A DNA stretch of 64,000 bases, from contig NZ_FMCW01000020.1 in assembly GCF_900091595.1 (NCBI RefSeq), positions 1 through 64,000 on the forward strand. Direction: 5' to 3'. The notes under the pieces were generated by a model. That model ran no database searches and was not told the origin of the DNA. It was given only the letters and a program-made list of their open reading frames with translations. The position numbers and the translations under genes are program-made. The stretch comes from Micromonospora haikouensis. Lineage in GTDB: Bacteria; Actinomycetota; Actinomycetes; Mycobacteriales; Micromonosporaceae. Shown here one piece after another: positions 1 through 10,600 of the stretch. Every line of letters starts with the position of its first letter. Position 1 is the stretch's first letter.

Positions 1-210
1 GGTGGCCCGCGACACCCCGAACCCGGCCCCGAGGGTGGTCTTGTCCTCACCCTTGCGGAACCACACCAACACCAGAAGCGCCTGGTAGAAGCACGTCAAC
101 GCCCTCGCACGGCGGCGAGTGCGCACCGCCCGACGTTCGGCGTGCAGAAGCCGCGCCACGTGTCGCACCAGTTCCCTGGGGACGTCAAGCCTGGCAGAAT
201 ACGTGATCAC
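1..210 (-). CDS. IS5-type transposase, N-terminal part (cut by window edge)
   Basis: The minus-strand frame beginning at a GTG at 210 reads VITYSARLDVPRELVRHVAR and continues into a basic stretch and WFRKGEDKTTLGAGFGVSRA. This is the N-terminal helix-turn-helix portion typical of actinobacterial IS5-family DDE transposases. A GAGAGG ribosome binding site lies 7 nt upstream of the GTG. An in-frame ATG near 273 is possible but has no better site. The rest, including the catalytic DDE domain, lies outside the window, so completeness cannot be judged. It adjoins a lower-GC region and the 3' end of an RHS toxin locus, a common place for insertion sequences. Confidence 0.7.
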   Translation of the reverse strand, partial: MITYSARLDVPRELVRHVARLLHAERRAVRTRRRARALTCFYQALLVLVWFRKGEDKTTLGAGFGVSRAT

Positions 211-571
211 GTGGGGCCCTCTCGGAGACCGATTCCGTCGCAAGAACCTGTCTACCGATGGCTCCACGCCCATATCCAGCGCCGTCCGGTATGGACGTTA
301 AGCCCGTGTCATCCCACTCGGCCGCCGAACCTTGCTGAGATCACCTCAATGGTCAGTTCGTTACATCTCCGGCCCACACACGGGCCTCCTTGATCCGTCT
401 TAGTGCCTCGTCCCGAGCGGGCGCTATCTGCCGCACCGACCAGACGAGGCCAGGCCCGCCGGGGGGACAGGATCCACAGATACCGTTGATCTTGCCAAGC
501 CACCGGTCAGCCTATAACCAGATCCCTGATCACCTACGACCGCCAACCCGAATGCGGACTTACCCGTCTAG
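211..571. other. Gene-poor interval between transposase and immunity candidate
   Basis: No convincing coding region is seen here. Short open frames lack codon bias and ribosome binding sites. An 8-bp inverted repeat (GCCTCGTC at 405-412, GACGAGGC at 443-450) has a 30-nt loop and may help end the minus-strand transcript from the immunity candidate. The region looks less GC-rich than the rest of the window, suggesting acquired or decaying DNA. A terminal inverted repeat of the insertion sequence probably lies here but I could not define it. Confidence 0.4.
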
Positions 572-892
572 CTACTTCTTTGATCCTCCCAGCCACAAGA
601 GGTCCCTCCACAAGGCCCGCAAGAAGCCCAACTGCCCGTCAATGCTTCGCGCTCCAACCCCCAGCGAACTCACGAACTTCGACGTCGCAACAGCACAAGG
701 AATCGCCACCAGGGATGCCAAAACTGAGGCAAGAACCGCGGCTGCTGCCAACCGTCCAAGAAGGTTTGCGGGGGCGCCGAAAGACACCGCCACGAGCAAT
801 GCCAATGCGGCGAAGAATCCCAACAGGAAGACTCGCATCGACTGCACCAGTAGCCTATACGTCAGACTGTTCCGAAAGGCCGCCAAGCCCAC
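572..892 (-). CDS. Small membrane protein, candidate RHS immunity protein
   Basis: About 106 residues. The start is taken as GTG at 892 because GGGAAGG sits 6 nt upstream; the GTG at 898 would abut that site. After a short N-terminus there are two hydrophobic segments (roughly residues 19-40 and 46-66), then a polar tail ending in GGSKK. It begins about 25 nt behind the stop of the RHS gene on the same strand, the usual place for the cognate immunity gene of a polymorphic toxin. Like the RHS tip it looks less GC-rich than the surrounding genes. A membrane immunity protein would suit a toxin acting at the membrane. No family is recognised; the role is inferred from position. Confidence 0.55.
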   Translation of the reverse strand: MGLAAFRNSLTYRLLVQSMRVFLLGFFAALALLVAVSFGAPANLLGRLAAAAVLASVLASLVAIPCAVATSKFVSSLGVGARSIDGQLGFLRALWRDLLWLGGSKK

Positions 893-917
893 AACCACCC
901 TTCCCGATAGTGCACGC

Positions 918-3900
918 CTACCAAAGGTCTACATGTCCCAACACCCACGAATAGGACAATCCAGCCTCGCCAAAAGAGACACCCGGCCCGCCGGAAACCT
1001 CGCCGCTTATACCGTAGATGTCACTGGATGTAGATTTCGAAAAGCCCGCCGTCCCGCCGACAGGCTGCTCAACGCCACCCTGGATGTAATACGACGAGCC
1101 TCCCTGGTCTCGCACGCCCCCATTAGACAGAGTCACGCCAGCGGATCCACCTATACCTACACCGGGGCCCATTCCCCCCTTAAAGCCGTGATAGGCACCA
1201 ACGCCATCATGGTCGACTCCGATACACACTGAATACGATCCCGCACCGCCGATCTGCAGATTGGGTCCACCACAGACGGCGACCATCCACGTGGACGGCT
1301 CGGCTGGCGGCGGCGGCTGGTCGAGCGTGGGATCCCGATCATGGGGAAGTCCATCCCCCCACGGCGAGGGGGCGGGAGTAGGGGAGCCCATCACACGGGT
1401 GCCCACCGAAGGCTGCGGATAGGGCTTAGGCATGGGCTTCATACGAGGCGATGGCCGGTAAGTGCCTCGCTTCGATCTGGTCGATGACCAGCCATTCTTT
1501 TTACCCCATGCCTTGTTCTTCGCGGTGCCGCAGCCACCATGGCAGCCGCCGGCACCGCGACCATCACCCTTCTTCAAAGGCCGAGGGTCATAGCCATAGC
1601 AGTCGAAGTGGCGGCAGTCTTCAGGAATCATGCCGGTCGGATCGCTAGAGGTGATGGGGGTGTTGTTGGCGTAGGAATAGGCGTTCCACTGTTGTGGCTG
1701 AGCGACGTCCTGCAGCGGGTCGACGGAGGCGAAGCGTCCGATGACCGGGTCGTAGGCGCGGGCGCCGACGATGGTGAGCCCGGTCGGGCTGATCGGCTTG
1801 TTGAGGAACCCACGGTTGTCGGGAACGGCGACCGCCGCGCCTCGGGTCGCCCCGTACGGCGTGTACTGCCGCCAGGTGGGGTTCTGCGCGGTGTTGTCGA
1901 GGTACAGGGTCGGGGTGCCCTGGTGGTCGGCGATGGCGAACGTGTAGGCCGTGCCGCTGCCGGAGCGGATGCAACTACCACCGCCCGGGAGTGCGTGGTA
2001 GCGGTTGCCGTCGACGGCGTTGGTGGCGGTGTTGAGGGTGAGCTGCTGCCCCGGCAGGTAGAGGGTGGTCTTGCCGGGTTCCTTCTGCAGCAGGAGCTCA
2101 CCGTCGGCGTCGTGGGTGAAGGTGTTGGTGCCGCTGGTGCCACCGGTGACGCTGGTCAGCTTGCCGGCATCGTCCCAGGCGAGGGTCTGGTTGCCCTGGG
2201 CGGCGTTGCGGCCGGTGGTGTTGCCGGCGGCGTCGTACGCGTAGGAGGTGCTCCCGGTCGCCCCGCCGCTGGTGGCGGTGGAGGTCAGGGTGTGGGGCTT
2301 GTTCTGCCCGTTGCCGTCGTAGGTGTAGGTGGTGGTCGTGTCGGTGCCGCCGGTCAGGTTGTGCTCGACCTGCTGGGTGCGGTTGCCGATCGGGTCGATG
2401 GTCCAGGTGGTCCAGTAGGCGCTGCCGGCGCCGACGGTGTTGCCGACCATGGTCTTGTCGGCGTTGGTCGGCGTGGTGGCGCAGGCGTCGGTGGCGGTCC
2501 ACGCGTCGGTGAGGCGGGCGAGGCCGTCGTAGCCGTAGCACTGGGTCTCCGCCGGGGTGGTGACCCCGAGGCGCTTGCTGGTCTTGCGGGTGATGTTGCC
2601 GACCAGGTCGTACCTGTACTCCTGCTCGTCGACGGTGGCCGGGGTGGCCGTGGAGCGGGTGACGAGCTGGTTGGTCAGCCGGCTGGTGTGGGTGTCGTAG
2701 GTGTTGGTGACGTAGGCGGCGCTGGTGGCGGTGCCGAGACTCTGCTGGTTGACCCGACCCCAGGCGTCGTAGGTGACGCCGGTGGTGTAGGCGGCGAGGC
2801 CCGCGAGGGTGGTGGGCAGGTCCAGCACGCCGGAGTAGCCGTGCAGGACGGTCTCGGCGGGCAGGCTGCCCTTGGCCGGGTACGTGTCGGTCAGCGGCAG
2901 GCCCAGCACCGAGGTGTACGAGTGCCCGAAGACGTACGAGCCGGCGAGGGCGCCCTCGGTGGCGGGAACGGTGACGGTCTGCCCGAGGCTGCTGCCGAAG
3001 ACGTTGAACGCCTTCTGCTGGGTCGTGAAGGGCTGGCCGTCGCGGTAGGCGATGGTGGTGGTGAGCTTGCCGACGGCGTTGGTGACCCCGGCGACGGCGT
3101 TGCTGTTGTCGTACACCCAGGCGGCGCGCTGATTCGCCGACGACTGGCTGGCCACGGTGGCAGCGTACTCGCCGGTCTTGCGGTCGAGGGCGTCGTAGGT
3201 GAACGACAGGGTCTTGGCGCGGCCGTCGGTGGACTGGACGAGGTTGCCGTTGGCGTCGTAGACCATGCTGCTGTTGCCGGCGTCGGGGTCGGACTTCGCC
3301 ACGACCTGGCCGAGCAGGTTGTAGGTCGAGGTCCACACGTTGTTGTCGGCGTCGGTGAGCGTCGCCTGGTTGCCGCGGCTGTCGTAGCCGTACGTGCTGG
3401 TCGTGGCGGTGCCGCCGGTGACGGTGAAGTCGCCGGTGAAGGTGTCCGCCGGGGTGGTCACCGTCGGGCGGGCCTGGTATTCGTGCAGCTCCTTCTCCCG
3501 GCCCAGCGGGTCGGTGACGGTGGCCTTGACCACGCCACCCGTGGGCGGCACGACGGTGGTGCGGTCTCCGGCGTGGATCGTCGTGGTGGTGGAGACGGTG
3601 ACGCCGTTCTTCGCCGCCGTGGTGACGATGGCGCGGCCGAGGCCGTCGTAGGTGGTGAAGGTCTGGTGGGGCACCTGCTTGCCGAGGGTCGCCGCCGACA
3701 CCGGCGTGGTGACCGCGGGCGTGGTCGCGTCGTCCCACCAGCCGTTGTAGGACGCCCTGGTCCAGCCCCGGGTGTCGTAGAACGTGTCGGTGATCATCCG
3801 GCCGCCCTGCGGGGTGACCGTCTGCGTCTGCCGGCTGCGCAGCAGGGCGTCGTAGAGGGTGATCGAGGTCTGGTAGCCGTTGGAGTTGTTGAGCTTCTGG

Positions 3901-6900
3901 CTGGTCACCGCCGTCACGCCGGTCTTGGACACCGTGTAGGTGAACTTCTGGTTGGCGTTGCTGCTGGTCGCCCGGTTGTGCAACCAGACGGCGGTGGCGC
4001 GGCCGAGGGCGTCGTACTGCTGCCGGGTCACCACGCTGTTGGCGTCGGTGCTGGTGAGCATGCCGCCGCGCTTCGGGTTGATCGTGGCCGACGACGTCTG
4101 GAGCAGCGCATTGGTCGTCGACGTCCCGGTGACCAGGTTGACGGCGTTCATGGTGTAGCCGGTGCTGGTCTTGTTGTTCTTGGCGTCGTACTCGTCGACG
4201 ACGCGGCCGTACGTGTCGTAGGTGGTCTTCCCGCTGGTCTGCCAGACGTAGGCGCCGGAGGTGTGGTCCCTGGCGAGCTGGGTGAGGGTGACGTCGCCCT
4301 TGGTCGGGGCGGCGGCCTGCGGGAACGTGGTGGCGAACGTCGGATCGTCGTAGAAGTTCCGCTCGACCTTGACCACCTGCGCCGGCCGGTTCACCGTCGC
4401 CGGGGCGGTCAGCGTGTTGACGCTGCCCGGTGCGGAGGCGGGGCTGCCCTGGGTGAAGCCGCCGCACGCCACCGACACCGTCTCGGTCTGGCTGACCAGC
4501 CCGGCCAGGTTCGCGCCCGCGTTGACCGGGGCGTACGTGTAGCTGGTGCACTGGTCGTACGCGGTGTTGACCGGCACCGTGTAGGTGTAGCTGTGCTTCA
4601 GCTCGCCGAAGGTGGCGCTGGCGGTGTTGGCGTCGTAGCTGTTGTCGCTGGCCGTGTAGCGCCAGGTCAGCGACGCGCCGCTGGTCACCGCCTGCCGCGC
4701 GTACGTCTTGATCGGCGCGACCCACTGTGCGGTCAGGGCCGACAGGCCGGTGCGCGAGCGGGTGGCGGTGGCCCCGGACACCCAGTAGGAGGTGATGGTG
4801 GAGGAGTCGACCCGGCCGCCCTCACCGAGATACTGGGTCGTCTCCAGCTCCCTGCCGGCGAGTTCGTCGATGTCCTCGTGGACACCGCCGGCGGAGTCGG
4901 TCAGGTTGACCACGGTGGTGGAGTTGTTCTTGCTCATGCCGCGGTGGTAGGCGACCTCGGACTGGGTGCGGCGGTCGTTGACGCCGTCGCCGGTAAAGGT
5001 GCGCACCTTGGCGTAGCCACGGAACTGCCCGTAGGTGCGGTACTTGGCCTTGACGACCTCGTTCTCGTCGTAGCGCCAGGCCGCCCCGCCGAGGTAGCTG
5101 TAGCTGGTCGACAGCGCCGGCGCCCCGCCGGTCGGGTCGGTGGAGGTGACGCGGGTGACCGCGTACTTGTGGAACCAGTCGAGCTTCGGGTTCACGTACC
5201 CGTCGGGGGTCCAGTAGACCGGGTAGCACGACTTGGTGTTGGTGGCCGGGGTGGTCGTCACCGGGGCGGTGCACGGCACCGGCAGCTCGTAGCTCGGGGA
5301 GATCACCGAGCCGGTCTCGGTGGTGATCGTGTTGATGCGCTGCCGGTAGAAGTTCGGCAGCCCGCCGGTGGTGTCGACCCGGTTGGCCAGCTTGACCCCG
5401 GTGAACGACACCGTCGGCAGGGTGATCGCCGCCGTCGAGCCGCCCGCGCTCGTGTCGTGGCCGGTGCGGGCGACCGACGTCAACCACAGCGTCGGGGAGG
5501 TGCCGTCGCCGGTGGCCGGCATGGTGTGCGACAGGGCGTACGAGTCGACCGCCTCGTACGCCGACGTGGCCGTGTTGTACTGCTGCGCCTCGATGGACGT
5601 CAGGCGGACCGTCGAGAAGAACGACGGGCTCCAGTCGTCGCAGTCGGTGCCGGAGTTGCAGATCAGGTCGAACGGCACGTCCGGCCAGTTCGCCTTGTTG
5701 GCCGAGTTCAGCGGCTGGCACGTCCCCGACAGGCAGCGGTCGCCGGTGGTGAACACCACCCGGTTCGGCACGGTGCCGTAGGCGTTGCCGTCGGTGAAGC
5801 CGTAGTCGATGCGCGCCAGGTTGCTGTCGCGCACGTACGACACGTCGGTGGCGCCCTTGTTGCGGCCGTAGAAGTTGGTGGCCTGCTGGTAGTAGTAGGC
5901 CATCGCGTTGCCGTGGACGTCCTTGACGTAGTCGAGGTTCCACCGGTAGGCCATCGTGCACACCGACGAGGAGAACCCGGCCGCGTTGTAGCACGGGTTC
6001 CCCGAGTGCGGCGAGTAGACGGGGGTGTGGTCGACGGACTTCGTCTCGGCCTTGCCCGACGTCCAGCCCGGCAGGCGGTTACGGCCGAACTCGTACACCG
6101 TGCCGTCGCGCAGCGTCACCCGCCAGTAGTCGGTGTTGTAGGTGCCGGTGCCGTTGTTCGAGTTCACGACGTGGGTGATCACCTCGCCGTTGTCCGACTC
6201 CGGCTTCCACTCGCTGTTGCCCGAGTCCCACACCAGCGACGTCGACGACCCGTTCAGCGACAGGGTCAGGATCGGCCCGTCGTAGCAGCGGTCGTAGGTC
6301 TTGACCGGCGAGGCGCTGCCGCCCGGATCGTCCATGCAGGAGGCGAAGGTCTGCTCCACGTACGAGCGGGGCGTCGACCAGCCGTCGCCCACCCACGACG
6401 ACTGGGCGTTCGTCGACGCGGTCTGCCCGTCGACGCTGCCCGAGTCGTAGGAGAGGGCCACCGTGGGCACCAGGTCCGACGCCGCCGGCGGCACCGTCAC
6501 CGGATACGAGTACGTGAACGAGCCCGTGTTCCCGCCGCCGGTCCACGAGCCGGACGGCTTGAGGTCGGTGGCCGCGTAGGTGCCGCCGTTGCCGCCCTCC
6601 TCGCCGGCTGCGGCCACCGCCGCCAGCACCACGCGCGCGCCGGACGCCGACGCGGTCATCGGCACCTCGGCCGAGACGGTCCGCGCCGCCGGGTCGTTGG
6701 TGGACGCCAGGGGCTGCGCCGTGCGGCACGCCGCCGCCTTCGGCGTGGTCAGCGCGCACTCGGGCAGCCGGACCAGCCGCAGCCGCGACCCGTAGTTGCC
6801 GCCGAACGCCTCCGCGAAGCCCGCGTAGTCCACGCCGACCCGCGCCGCGCCCGACGACCGGTCCGGCGTCACCGACAGCAGCACGCCGTCGACGCCGGCC

Positions 6901-7331
6901 GCCTCGGCGGCCTTGCGGCCGGCCACCGTCACCGCGAGCCGCTTCGGCCCGGAGGATTGTCCGCTTTTGACAGCCACCGGCTGCGCCCACACCGGCGTGC
7001 CCGCCGCCCGCGCCTTCGGCGACCCCGCCGACAACGCCTGCGGTGTCCCCAACGCGACCTGCGCCGACGCGGCGGCCGGCCACACCGTCCGTGCGGGGCG
7101 GTGGGTCGACTTCGCGTCGTCGCGCGGCGTGACGAACCGCGTCGGCATCGGCTTGACGCCCTTCACCGACGGGCCCGGTGACGTCGCGGGCGGCTTCGCC
7201 GCGCCCTCGCCCTTCGGCTTCGCGGCGGCCGGCGTGCCCGACCACAACCCCGCCACCAGCGCCGTCGACACGACCACCGCGACCAACCGTCTCGGTCCAG
7301 TCAACAGGCGTGTTCCCCCGTGCCCGACCAT
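918..7331 (-). CDS. Secreted RHS/YD-repeat protein with variable C-terminal tip (candidate polymorphic toxin)
   Basis: About 2137 residues from an ATG at 7331, chosen because GGAG lies 5 nt upstream and a Sec signal follows at once (basic n-region, hydrophobic VAVVVSTALVAGLW, then AAAKP). The GTG at 7385 would add an unlikely leader. The middle carries many YD repeats such as YDALGR and YDANGN. The conserved RHS core near the end reads VGARAYDPVIGRFASVDPL and closes at SSDPTG. The last ~237 residues (codons 921-1631) form a separate tip: a Cys/Gly and basic segment, a proline-rich linker, then a Gly/Ser-rich domain ending VLGHVDLW. RHS shells enclose C-terminal toxins, so this is probably an exported toxin or wall-associated effector. 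The tip's activity is not recognisable. It is followed by the candidate immunity gene and is divergent from the LamG gene. Confidence 0.85.
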   Translation of the reverse strand: MVGHGGTRLLTGPRRLVAVVVSTALVAGLWSGTPAAAKPKGEGAAKPPATSPGPSVKGVKPMPTRFVTPRDDAKSTHRPARTVWPAAASAQVALGTPQALSAGSPKARAAGTPVWAQPVAVKSGQSSGPKRLAVTVAGRKAAEAAGVDGVLLSVTPDRSSGAARVGVDYAGFAEAFGGNYGSRLRLVRLPECALTTPKAAACRTAQPLASTNDPAARTVSAEVPMTASASGARVVLAAVAAAGEEGGNGGTYAATDLKPSGSWTGGGNTGSFTYSYPVTVPPAASDLVPTVALSYDSGSVDGQTASTNAQSSWVGDGWSTPRSYVEQTFASCMDDPGGSASPVKTYDRCYDGPILTLSLNGSSTSLVWDSGNSEWKPESDNGEVITHVVNSNNGTGTYNTDYWRVTLRDGTVYEFGRNRLPGWTSGKAETKSVDHTPVYSPHSGNPCYNAAGFSSSVCTMAYRWNLDYVKDVHGNAMAYYYQQATNFYGRNKGATDVSYVRDSNLARIDYGFTDGNAYGTVPNRVVFTTGDRCLSGTCQPLNSANKANWPDVPFDLICNSGTDCDDWSPSFFSTVRLTSIEAQQYNTATSAYEAVDSYALSHTMPATGDGTSPTLWLTSVARTGHDTSAGGSTAAITLPTVSFTGVKLANRVDTTGGLPNFYRQRINTITTETGSVISPSYELPVPCTAPVTTTPATNTKSCYPVYWTPDGYVNPKLDWFHKYAVTRVTSTDPTGGAPALSTSYSYLGGAAWRYDENEVVKAKYRTYGQFRGYAKVRTFTGDGVNDRRTQSEVAYHRGMSKNNSTTVVNLTDSAGGVHEDIDELAGRELETTQYLGEGGRVDSSTITSYWVSGATATRSRTGLSALTAQWVAPIKTYARQAVTSGASLTWRYTASDNSYDANTASATFGELKHSYTYTVPVNTAYDQCTSYTYAPVNAGANLAGLVSQTETVSVACGGFTQGSPASAPGSVNTLTAPATVNRPAQVVKVERNFYDDPTFATTFPQAAAPTKGDVTLTQLARDHTSGAYVWQTSGKTTYDTYGRVVDEYDAKNNKTSTGYTMNAVNLVTGTSTTNALLQTSSATINPKRGGMLTSTDANSVVTRQQYDALGRATAVWLHNRATSSNANQKFTYTVSKTGVTAVTSQKLNNSNGYQTSITLYDALLRSRQTQTVTPQGGRMITDTFYDTRGWTRASYNGWWDDATTPAVTTPVSAATLGKQVPHQTFTTYDGLGRAIVTTAAKNGVTVSTTTTIHAGDRTTVVPPTGGVVKATVTDPLGREKELHEYQARPTVTTPADTFTGDFTVTGGTATTSTYGYDSRGNQATLTDADNNVWTSTYNLLGQVVAKSDPDAGNSSMVYDANGNLVQSTDGRAKTLSFTYDALDRKTGEYAATVASQSSANQRAAWVYDNSNAVAGVTNAVGKLTTTIAYRDGQPFTTQQKAFNVFGSSLGQTVTVPATEGALAGSYVFGHSYTSVLGLPLTDTYPAKGSLPAETVLHGYSGVLDLPTTLAGLAAYTTGVTYDAWGRVNQQSLGTATSAAYVTNTYDTHTSRLTNQLVTRSTATPATVDEQEYRYDLVGNITRKTSKRLGVTTPAETQCYGYDGLARLTDAWTATDACATTPTNADKTMVGNTVGAGSAYWTTWTIDPIGNRTQQVEHNLTGGTDTTTTYTYDGNGQNKPHTLTSTATSGGATGSTSYAYDAAGNTTGRNAAQGNQTLAWDDAGKLTSVTGGTSGTNTFTHDADGELLLQKEPGKTTLYLPGQQLTLNTATNAVDGNRYHALPGGGSCIRSGSGTAYTFAIADHQGTPTLYLDNTAQNPTWRQYTPYGATRGAAVAVPDNRGFLNKPISPTGLTIVGARAYDPVIGRFASVDPLQDVAQPQQWNAYSYANNTPITSSDPTGMIPEDCRHFDCYGYDPRPLKKGDGRGAGGCHGGCGTAKNKAWGKKNGWSSTRSKRGTYRPSPRMKPMPKPYPQPSVGTRVMGSPTPAPSPWGDGLPHDRDPTLDQPPPPAEPSTWMVAVCGGPNLQIGGAGSYSVCIGVDHDGVGAYHGFKGGMGPGVGIGGSAGVTLSNGGVRDQGGSSYYIQGGVEQPVGGTAGFSKSTSSDIYGISGEVSGGPGVSFGEAGLSYSWVLGHVDLW

Positions 7332-7608
7332 GCGCGCTCCACTCCACAGAAGACAGAAAGCCACGCAGCGTGCCCGAACGAGCACCCGCGTGGCGCGAAC
7401 AATGTTTCACGTCCACTCAGGCCGGAGGTCACGGCAAGGTAACGATAGGAGGGTGGCGCGCGGATCAAATGCGCCACAGGGAGTCCGAAAGGGACAACCC
7501 GGTGTGATGTTCGGCGTTCCCCGTGGTCGCGCGGGCTGATTCACTGTGCCCGCCCACCGGACGCGATCCCGCGTCCGCCGGACACACGCACGGGGGAGAA
7601 ACCACTCC
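7332..7608. promoter_or_regulatory. Divergent promoter region between RHS and LamG genes
   Basis: This 277-bp gap separates two large divergently transcribed secreted-protein genes and must hold both promoters. A 7-bp inverted repeat, GTGGCGC at 7453-7459 and GCGCCAC at 7471-7477 with an 11-nt spacer, could be an operator. No clear -35/-10 pair was recognised. Confidence 0.4.
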
Positions 7609-10600
7609 ATGCCCTTGAACAGCCCTTCTATCAGGACAACCGGGGTGAAGGCGATCGGGTCGGTCGTCGCGACGAGTGTCGTCGCGGCGGGCGCGGCCAT
7701 CGCCCTGGCCGCCCCGCCGGCCGCCGCCGCAGCCCCTGTGGCACCCGTCGAGAGGCCGGCCGCCGGCCCGCTCGGCGTGGACCGGGCCATGGCCGAGGCG
7801 CGACGCACGGGCCGGCCCGTCGAGGCGACCGCCGCCGGCAGCTCCACCTCCACCGTGACCGCCCGCCCCGACGGCACCGTCGAGCTGACCCAGACCGCCG
7901 TGCCCACCCGCACCCGCGTCGACGGGAAGTGGCGCAGCCTCGACCCGACCCTGGTCCGCCACCCCGACGGCAGCATCACCCCGACCGTGACCACGAACCA
8001 GGTCCGGCTCTCCCCCGGCGGCACCGGCCCCCTCGCCGAACTGACGAGCGGCGACCGCGCGCTGTCGCTCACCGCGCCGATGGCGCTGCCCGCGCCCACG
8101 TTGTCCGGGCCCACCGCCACCTACCCCGAGGTGCTGCCCGGCATCGACCTCACCGTCCGGGTCACCGGCGAGGGCGGCTTCTCCCACGTCTTCGTCGTCA
8201 AGAACCGCCAGGCCGCCCGGCACCCCAAGCTGGCCACCCTCGACCTGACCACCACCACCCGGGGCGTCACCCTCACCGCCGACACCACCGGCAACATCAC
8301 CGGCCGCGACCGCGCCGGACAGGCCGTCCTCACCGCACCCGCCCCGACCATGTGGGACTCCGCCACCGGCCGCAACGAGCGGCCCACCGCCGCATCGAGC
8401 GCCGCCGCGCCGGGCCGGACCGCGAGGAGCGCCCCCATCGGCGTACGGATGGCCCCCGGCACGCTGCGCCTGTCCCCCGACCGGAAGCTGTTCGACGACC
8501 CGGACACCGTCTACCCCGTCTACGTCGACCCCACGTTCAACTGGACGCCCGTCGGGCCCAAGATGTCCGGCTGGGCCACGATCTCCTACCAGCACCAGTC
8601 CACCAACTTCTGGAAGGACACCCCCGACCTCATCGGCCGCATGCAGGTCGGCAACTCCGGCAGCCAACGCTCCCAGACCCTGGTCAACTTCCCCGTCCCG
8701 TACAGCACCCTCGCCGGGGCCGAGATCTACGACGCCATCTTCAGGATCACCAACACCAAGTCGTGGAACTGCACCGACAAGACCGTCAACATCTACGCCC
8801 CCGCGACCACCCTGACCTCCGGCAACGCCACCTGGAACCACTGGGAGGGCGTCACCAAAGGCAGCGTCGTGACCTCCAAGAGCTTCGCCTACGGCTACAG
8901 CGGCTGCGACGCCGACGCCGTCTCCTTCGACGTCACCAACCAGATCGAAGCCGACGTCACCGCCAAGAAGCCCACCCGCACCCTGTGGATGATCGCCGCC
9001 AACGAGGCCAGCGACACCCAGAGCTGGAAGGAGTTCCTCGAAACCAGCCCCACCCTCACCATCCGCTACAACCACAAGCCCAACACCCCGACGGGGATGA
9101 CCACCTCACCCACCACGTCCTGCGCCGCCGCCAGCCCCACCGTCGTCGGCGACACCTCGGTCTCGCTCTACGCCCCGGTCTCCGACACCAACCGCGGCAC
9201 CCTCGGCGTGACCTTCAAGCTGTGGAAGGCCAGCGCGCCCGGGACGCTGCTGGTCAACACCAACCCGAACCTGCTGACGTACTCGTCCGGCAGCACCGCC
9301 GTGTACGTCGTGCCCCGCGCGACCCTCGCCGCCGCCGCCGGCGTCACCGGGACCAGCAACGGCGTGCCGACCACCTTCGCCTGGCAGGTCCAGGCCACCG
9401 ACTTCCGCACCCCCAGCAACTGGTCGGCCACCTGCCGGTTCACCTTCGACGCGACCCGCGCCGGACCGCCGCGGATCTCGCCGCCCGCCCAGACCACCGT
9501 CGGCGTCCAGGCCACCTTCACCGTCGCGCCACCCGTGGGCGGCACGCTGCCGACCGGCTACACCTACCAGCTGAACGCCGCGCCGCCGGTGACCATCACC
9601 GCCGACGCCAGCGGCAACGCGACGATTCCCGTCCGACCCACCCGGCTGACGAACACACTCTCCGTCACCAGCGTCACGGCGGCGGGCCAGAACTTCGGCG
9701 AGACCGACACCCTGACCTTCAACGCCATCCCCCCGGCCACTCCGGCGGCCGACGGTGACCTCACCGGCGACGGCCGGGCCGACCTGCTGAACGTGGGCTC
9801 CGCCAACAACCTCGCGGCGGGGATCTGGCTGGCGGAGAACAACGGCGCGGCCGGCGTCAACCCGAGCATCAGCAACATCGGCGCTCGGGGCAACGGGGTC
9901 TCCGGGAGCAACTCACCGTCCGACTTCGACGGCACCCAGGTCGTCAGCGGTCGCTTCCTGGGCGGCAGCTTCCAGGACGTCCTGGTCTACTACCCGGCCG
10001 CCGACCCCGTCCGCGCGGAGCTGATCGCCGGCAACGGCGACGGCTCGGTGCTGCGCCCCGAGCGGGTCGAGAACCAGTTCGGCATCGAGGGCTCGTTGCT
10101 GAACGACCCGAACGGCAACCCGCCGATCCAGCTCGCCAACGCCGGCGACAGCCGGCAGGCCGGCTCCGGCTACCCCGACCTGATCGGGACCAGCGGGGAC
10201 GCCGCCAACGGCTACTTCCTCACCTACTATCCCAACTTCGGCATCCCCGGCGGCTACCTCGGCACCCAGCACACCACCGCGTCGACCCCGACCGGTGGCA
10301 CGGACTGGAACAACTGGCGCATCGCCACCGCCGAGGCGTCGGACGGCACCGCCATGTTCCTGTGGAACCGGACCACCGGCGCGCTGCACCTGTGGACCGG
10401 CCTCGCGTTCAGCCAGGACACCGGGCAGCTCACCTACACCGCCCGCACCCTCGCGGCGTCCGCCTGGAACACCGGCGCGAACCTGAGCCTGCGCGCGGGC
10501 GACATCAACGGCGACGGCACCGTGGACCTGTGGACCGTGGCCGCCGACGCCGCCACGACCGCCTGGCTGGTGACCGGCCTCCAGGCCGGCAGCGCCACCG

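Noticed and set aside
390..1232. Plus-strand 280-codon frame at the left end
   Set aside because: It overlaps the RHS tip and immunity candidate and its translation lacks domain or codon-bias support.
1539..7181. Very long + strand open frame across the RHS gene
   Set aside because: It is the reverse shadow of the RHS gene; the translation is a low-complexity Val/Gly/Arg run without domains or a start site. High GC bias leaves such frames open.
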